From Phycisphaerales bacterium (GTDB taxonomy: Bacteria > Planctomycetota > Phycisphaerae > UBA1845), in contig JABFSN010000187.1 of assembly GCA_013140575.1 (NCBI GenBank), forward strand, positions 1-36,300: a DNA stretch of 36,300 bases. Direction: 5' to 3'. Position numbers and translations under genes: made by a program. Below the pieces are notes generated by a model. The model had not been told where the DNA came from and did not search any database. It saw nothing but the letters and a program-made list of their open reading frames with translations. Shown here one piece after another: positions 32,890-36,300 of this stretch. How positions within the stretch are numbered: the first letter of the stretch is position 1; each line of letters begins with the position of its first letter.

Positions 32890-33854
32890 CATTGCAGGTG
32901 ACGGAAATCACCAACCTGGCCATCGACCTAATCGGCGTGCGGAAAACGTATCGGAAGAAGGTGCAGGCGCTTCGCGGCGTGAATGTGCAGGTGGGCAGGG
33001 GGGAGATATTCGGCCTGTTGGGTCCGAACGGAGCGGGCAAGAGCACGCTGGTCAAGATCATGATGCGCGTCGTGCGTGCCGACGCGGTGATGGGAACGGT
33101 TCTGGGTCGGCCGCTGGGGAATAAGAACAAACTGGCCGTCACCGGGTATCTGCCGGAGAGCCACCGGTTTCCGGGATACCTGACCGGGATGCAGGTATTG
33201 GATTTTTACGCGGCGCTGGCCCGGGTGCCGCGGCCGGTGCGTCGATCGCGAGCCCCGGGTCTGTTGGATCGCATGGGATTGACGCGATGGGCCGATCGGC
33301 CGACACGCGAGTATTCCAAGGGCATGCTACAGAGGTTGGGCATCTCGCAGGCGCTCATGAATGACCCGGAACTGATCGTGTTGGACGAGCCGACCGACGG
33401 ACTGGACCCGATGGGGCGCCGCGACGTGCGGAGCATGCTGTTGGAATTGAAGAAGGCGGGCAAGACGATCTTCCTGAATTCGCATCTGCTGAGCGAACTG
33501 GAAATGGTGTGCGACCGGGTGGCCATTCTGAACGAGGGGCTGGTGGCGCGGCAGGGGACGCTCGCGGAGCTGACGCAGCGGACGGTGGAATACCGTATTC
33601 GAACGTCCGGCGATTTACAGGCGATTCGAGGAGAGATTGAGAAGAGATCGGGGACAATCCGCAACGGGCAAATCGTATTGGGCGGCCGCGACGCGCAGGG
33701 GGTTAATGAATTGATCGACCTGCTGCGTCAGAATGGGCATCTGATTGAGGCGGTCGAGCCCCATCGGTTGAGCCTGGAAGACATATTCGTCGAGGCGTTG
33801 GGACAGTCGACGGCGGCGCCGGCGGTTTCGCAAACCGGCGGGCGGAAAGCGTGA
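32886..33854 (+). CDS. ABC-2 type transporter ATP-binding protein
   Basis: 322 residues starting at a GTG (32886) that overlaps the miaA stop. Motifs: Walker A GPNGAGKST (46-54), Q-loop region ITGYLPESHRFPGYLT in the MsbA/CcmA-like ABC-2 style, signature YSKGMLQRLGISQAL, Walker B LIVLDEPTDGLDP and LNSHLLSELEMVCD. The C-terminal 80 or so residues (EYRIRTSGDLQAIRGEI; LIDLLRQNGHLIEAVEPHRLSLEDIFVEAL) are the usual extension of ABC-2 ATPases. It should form an exporter with the permease encoded next; the substrate could be a polysaccharide, lipid or drug, and nothing here decides. The frame extends far upstream through miaA, but that is shadow. Confidence 0.93.
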   Translation: MTLQVTEITNLAIDLIGVRKTYRKKVQALRGVNVQVGRGEIFGLLGPNGAGKSTLVKIMMRVVRADAVMGTVLGRPLGNKNKLAVTGYLPESHRFPGYLTGMQVLDFYAALARVPRPVRRSRAPGLLDRMGLTRWADRPTREYSKGMLQRLGISQALMNDPELIVLDEPTDGLDPMGRRDVRSMLLELKKAGKTIFLNSHLLSELEMVCDRVAILNEGLVARQGTLAELTQRTVEYRIRTSGDLQAIRGEIEKRSGTIRNGQIVLGGRDAQGVNELIDLLRQNGHLIEAVEPHRLSLEDIFVEALGQSTAAPAVSQTGGRKA

Positions 33855-33855
33855 C

Positions 33856-34800
33856 ATGCAAGTTTGGGCCTTGATCGTCGATTCGTTCCGCGATGCCATC
33901 GACCGGAAGATTTTCTGGATCATGCTGGTTCTGAGCGCGGCCACCGCGGGCGCAATGGCGTGCGTGTCATTTGACGCGGAAGGAGTGAACGTTTTATTCG
34001 GGACATGGCATATTGACTCGGAGTTTTATGCGGTCGGAAGCGAGACGGGCCGGAGTGCGATTGCGGCGACCATTATCAAGATTGTGTTTGATTTGAGCAT
34101 TGGTTGGGTCGGAATTATTCTGGCGTTAATCGCCACTGCGGGAATGGTTCCGGCAATGATGTCGCCGGGGGCTGTGGACATTTTGGTATCAAAGCCGATG
34201 TCGCGGCACAAATTGTTTTTCGGAAAATACGTCGGCGCGATGGCGTTTGTGTTGATGCAGGCGACCGTGTTCGTGTTCTTGACCACGTTTGTGGCCGGTT
34301 GGCGGTGGAAGTGCTGGATTCTGGAGTTATTGTGGTTGATTCCGTTGACCGTGCTGCTGTTCAGCTATGTCTACGGGTTTTGCGCGTTGTTCGGCGTGCT
34401 GACACGAAACGCCATGGCGTCGTTGTTATTGACATTGGTCGCGTGGGTGGGAGTGTGGGCGCCGCAGACACTGTATGAAACATTCGTGACGTTTGAAGAG
34501 CAAATCGACCCCGACCAGCGCTATCAACGAGCGGTCGGGGCGTTGAAATGGGTGCTGCCCAAGACGCAGGACATTCCGTTAATCGCGGGCAAACTGGCGG
34601 GAGCGGCGTTGATGTCGGATGTCATCGCGACTGAGTCTGGCACAGTGACGGACGGCAAAAAAGAACCGACGATCGATCCCCGTCAGGCGGAAGAGAGGCT
34701 TTCGGACGTGAATATCGCCGTGTCGATCGCGTCATCGCTCGCGTTTGAGGGTGTGCTGGTGGCGGCCGCGTCGATTCTGTTTCGTCGGAAGGATTTCTGA
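33856..34800 (+). CDS. ABC-2 type transporter permease
   Basis: 314 residues with about six hydrophobic membrane segments: FWIMLVLSAATAGAMACV, VGIILALIATAGMVPAMM, GAMAFVLMQATVFVFLTTFV, LLWLIPLTVLLFSYVYGFCA, ASLLLTLVAWVGVW and ASSLAFEGVLVAAASILF. The GAVDILVSKPMSRHKLFFGKY loop after the second segment is characteristic of ABC-2 permeases (compare NosY-like and bacteriocin-exporter permeases), where it meets the ATPase. A soluble loop of about 100 residues between the fifth and sixth segments faces one side of the membrane. The gene starts one base after the stop of its ATPase partner. Confidence 0.88.
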   Translation: MQVWALIVDSFRDAIDRKIFWIMLVLSAATAGAMACVSFDAEGVNVLFGTWHIDSEFYAVGSETGRSAIAATIIKIVFDLSIGWVGIILALIATAGMVPAMMSPGAVDILVSKPMSRHKLFFGKYVGAMAFVLMQATVFVFLTTFVAGWRWKCWILELLWLIPLTVLLFSYVYGFCALFGVLTRNAMASLLLTLVAWVGVWAPQTLYETFVTFEEQIDPDQRYQRAVGALKWVLPKTQDIPLIAGKLAGAALMSDVIATESGTVTDGKKEPTIDPRQAEERLSDVNIAVSIASSLAFEGVLVAAASILFRRKDF

Positions 34801-34829
34801 GGCGGGGAATCCGGGTTACGGGGGCGACG

Positions 34830-35954
34830 GTGAACGGCACGCGGATCACGTATGTGATCACCGATCTGGATGTCGGAGGCGTGCCGTTGCATTTGGCGCG
34901 ACTGGCCCACGCCATTCGTGAATTCGGGTTTCTGCCGCGGGTCGTGTCGTTGGCGCCGATCGGCGCTATCGGAGAGCGCCTGGTCGCGGCCGGAATTTCG
35001 ATCGAATCCTGTTACGCCCGCGGGCCGTCGGACGTGGGCGTCATCGCACGGCTGTCGCGGCTGCTGTGCCGTCATCGCCCGTCGTTGGTTCACGCGTTTT
35101 TGTTTCACGCCAATCTGGCCGCTTGTCTGGCGGCGCCGTTGGCGGGCATTTCATCGCGGCGCGTTATCTGCGAAATCCAAACGGTTGAGATCGAGCGGCC
35201 GTGGCATCTAACGGTGGGCGGCATGACGCACCGGATGTGTGCGTGTGTCGTGGGCAATTCCCCGTCGGTGGTGGAGCATCTGCGCCAGCGCGCGCACATG
35301 GCCGCGAGTCGATTGTGCTGTATCAGCGGCGGAGTGGACGTTGCAGCGATTCAGTCGGCGCAACCGTTGCCCCGTGCGGAACTGGGTGTCGATGACGATT
35401 GCGCGATCGTGTTGTGGGTGGGGCGGTTGGACCCGGTCAAGGGGCTGGATGAATTGCTGGCGGCGTTTCGAATCGTGGATACGGGGCGTCGAACGATGTT
35501 GTTGTTGGTGGGGGATGGTCCCTATCGGCCGAGGGTTGAGTCGATGATACGCGAATACGGGCTTGGCAACCGTGTGCGCTTATTGGGTCGGCGATCGGAT
35601 GTGGCGGAGGTGATGAAGACGGCCGACGTGTTCGCCTTCCCGTCGCGCACGGAAGGCATGCCCAATGCGTTATTGGAAGCCATGGCGGCGGGACTGGCGG
35701 CGGTTGCGACGGACGTGGCGGGTTGTCGAGATGTGGTCGTTGATGGTGAAACGGGATTGCTGGTGCCGGGCGGCGACGTGGGCGCGCTGACGGCGGCGAT
35801 GCGGCGACTGTTGGTCGACGACGGATTGCGGCGAGCGCTGGGGGCGCGGGCGGCGCGGCATGCGGGGGCGCAGTATTCGTTCCATCGATGCGTCACGCGG
35901 TATGCGGCGCTGTACGATCGCGTTTTGCGCGAAGTGCCACTACGTGTCATCTAG
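34830..35954 (+). CDS. Glycosyltransferase family 4 (GT-B fold) protein
   Basis: 374 residues with a GTG start (34830) and GGGGGCGAC upstream. The N-terminal half opens with ITYVITDLDVGGVPLHLARLAHAI, the acceptor-binding Rossmann start with its Gly-rich loop. The C-terminal half holds VLWVGRLDPVKGLDELLAAF, LLVGDGPYRPRVESMI, VRLLGRRSDVAEVMKTADVF and the donor-binding EGMPNALLEAMAAGLAAVATD, with the E-x7-E spacing of GT4 enzymes. Such retaining enzymes transfer a sugar from a nucleotide-sugar donor in the cytoplasm, usually in lipopolysaccharide or exopolysaccharide assembly. Acceptor and sugar are unknown. It lies 29 bases after the ABC-2 permease, so glycan export is a reasonable but unproven link. 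Confidence 0.9.
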   Translation: MNGTRITYVITDLDVGGVPLHLARLAHAIREFGFLPRVVSLAPIGAIGERLVAAGISIESCYARGPSDVGVIARLSRLLCRHRPSLVHAFLFHANLAACLAAPLAGISSRRVICEIQTVEIERPWHLTVGGMTHRMCACVVGNSPSVVEHLRQRAHMAASRLCCISGGVDVAAIQSAQPLPRAELGVDDDCAIVLWVGRLDPVKGLDELLAAFRIVDTGRRTMLLLVGDGPYRPRVESMIREYGLGNRVRLLGRRSDVAEVMKTADVFAFPSRTEGMPNALLEAMAAGLAAVATDVAGCRDVVVDGETGLLVPGGDVGALTAAMRRLLVDDGLRRALGARAARHAGAQYSFHRCVTRYAALYDRVLREVPLRVI

Positions 35955-36300
35955 CGAGTTTCCGGCGCGGGGACGGAAGAGAACACCCCGACGGCCGTGG
36001 GTATTCAGTTGTCCGGTCGTTTTGTTCGCGCTGCGCGAGGCCTCGGACGTCGACTGGCCGTTGCGGGCCTCACCCTTGGGGATACGCTCCGTGCACGGGG
36101 ATCACTCCTCGGGGCGGAAACCGACGCTACGGCGCGGCGCGATGCTGCATGGTGTGCTCCTCGTGACTCGGCCAGACGGGTCGGCAAACGACGCCGAACC
36201 ACCCCGGCCTTCAACTAAATAACTCCGGCAGCGCGCTAAAGATTTTTCGGATTCGTCGATCAGCAGGGGGCGGGGGCGCGGGAGTGGAGATTATAGGACG
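35955..36300. other. Window end; no gene supported
   Basis: Short readings here on either strand (for example plus 35997-36218 and minus 36005-36214) are Arg-rich and match no known pattern. On the minus strand a TATAAT-like -10 (36295-36290) lies near the edge, but its -35 would be outside the window, so no promoter can be called. Confidence 0.4.

Noticed and set aside
36290-36295. TATAAT -10 element on the minus strand at the window edge
   Set aside because: The -35 region would lie outside the window and no gene follows on that strand.

Overview
The window reads as chromosomal DNA of a planctomycete, most likely class Phycisphaerae or a relative. This rests on high GC content, secreted proteins that end in a dockerin-like 'DIFDILAVLDAFAG' segment after thrombospondin-type-3-like Asp/Asn repeats, an FG-GAP propeller, many short intergenic palindromes, and codon use that looks uniform throughout. 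I saw no rRNA, CRISPR array, phage or intact insertion sequence. No database search was possible, so the taxonomy is inference.

Layout. (1) 1-3324: the start of a membrane glycosyltransferase (minus strand), a tRNA with anticodon CAT, and a ParA-type ATPase fused to a C-terminal glycogen-binding-like (CBM48/AMPK-beta) domain. (2) 3325-4019: a decayed zone with a YD/RHS-repeat remnant, a 170-bp element with imperfect terminal inverted repeats, an orphan dockerin tail and several palindromes. (3) 4020-9406, minus strand: a cluster for the cell surface or secretion, with three related beta-rich exported proteins and an FG-GAP propeller protein carrying a dockerin-like tail. (4) 10224-16949, minus strand: a GspE/PilB-type ATPase, an FHA-GAF-SpoIIE-type phosphatase, an alpha/beta-hydrolase whose nucleophile serine is replaced by alanine, and another exported protein with a dockerin-like EF-hand. 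A dense palindrome cluster lies at 11901-12274. (5) 17254-19639, plus strand: an atypical short-chain dehydrogenase and an aldehyde dehydrogenase of the muconic-semialdehyde type. (6) 19669-24068, minus strand: Sir2 deacetylase, an MrfA/YprA-like helicase and a cysteine desulfurase. (7) 24127-28584, plus strand: TolC-like lipoprotein, HlyD-like adaptor and MacB/LolD-type ATPase, with no permease in the window. (8) 28841-35954, plus strand: a fusion of Sua5/TsaC with a YwlE-type phosphatase, then rpiB, an exported two-domain protein, miaA, an ABC-2 transporter pair and a GT4 glycosyltransferase.

How the genes fit together. Region 7 is a tripartite efflux set lacking its permease. The Sua5, YwlE-like and RpiB order matches the Bacillus subtilis ywlC/ywlE/ywlF neighbourhood, but with the first two genes fused. 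Sua5 and MiaA both modify tRNA position 37 (t6A and i6A). The best candidates for something new are the ParA-CBM fusion, the Sua5-YwlE fusion, the serine-less hydrolase, the tandem beta-protein cluster, and the intergenic palindromes that share a TTCA/TGAA centre.
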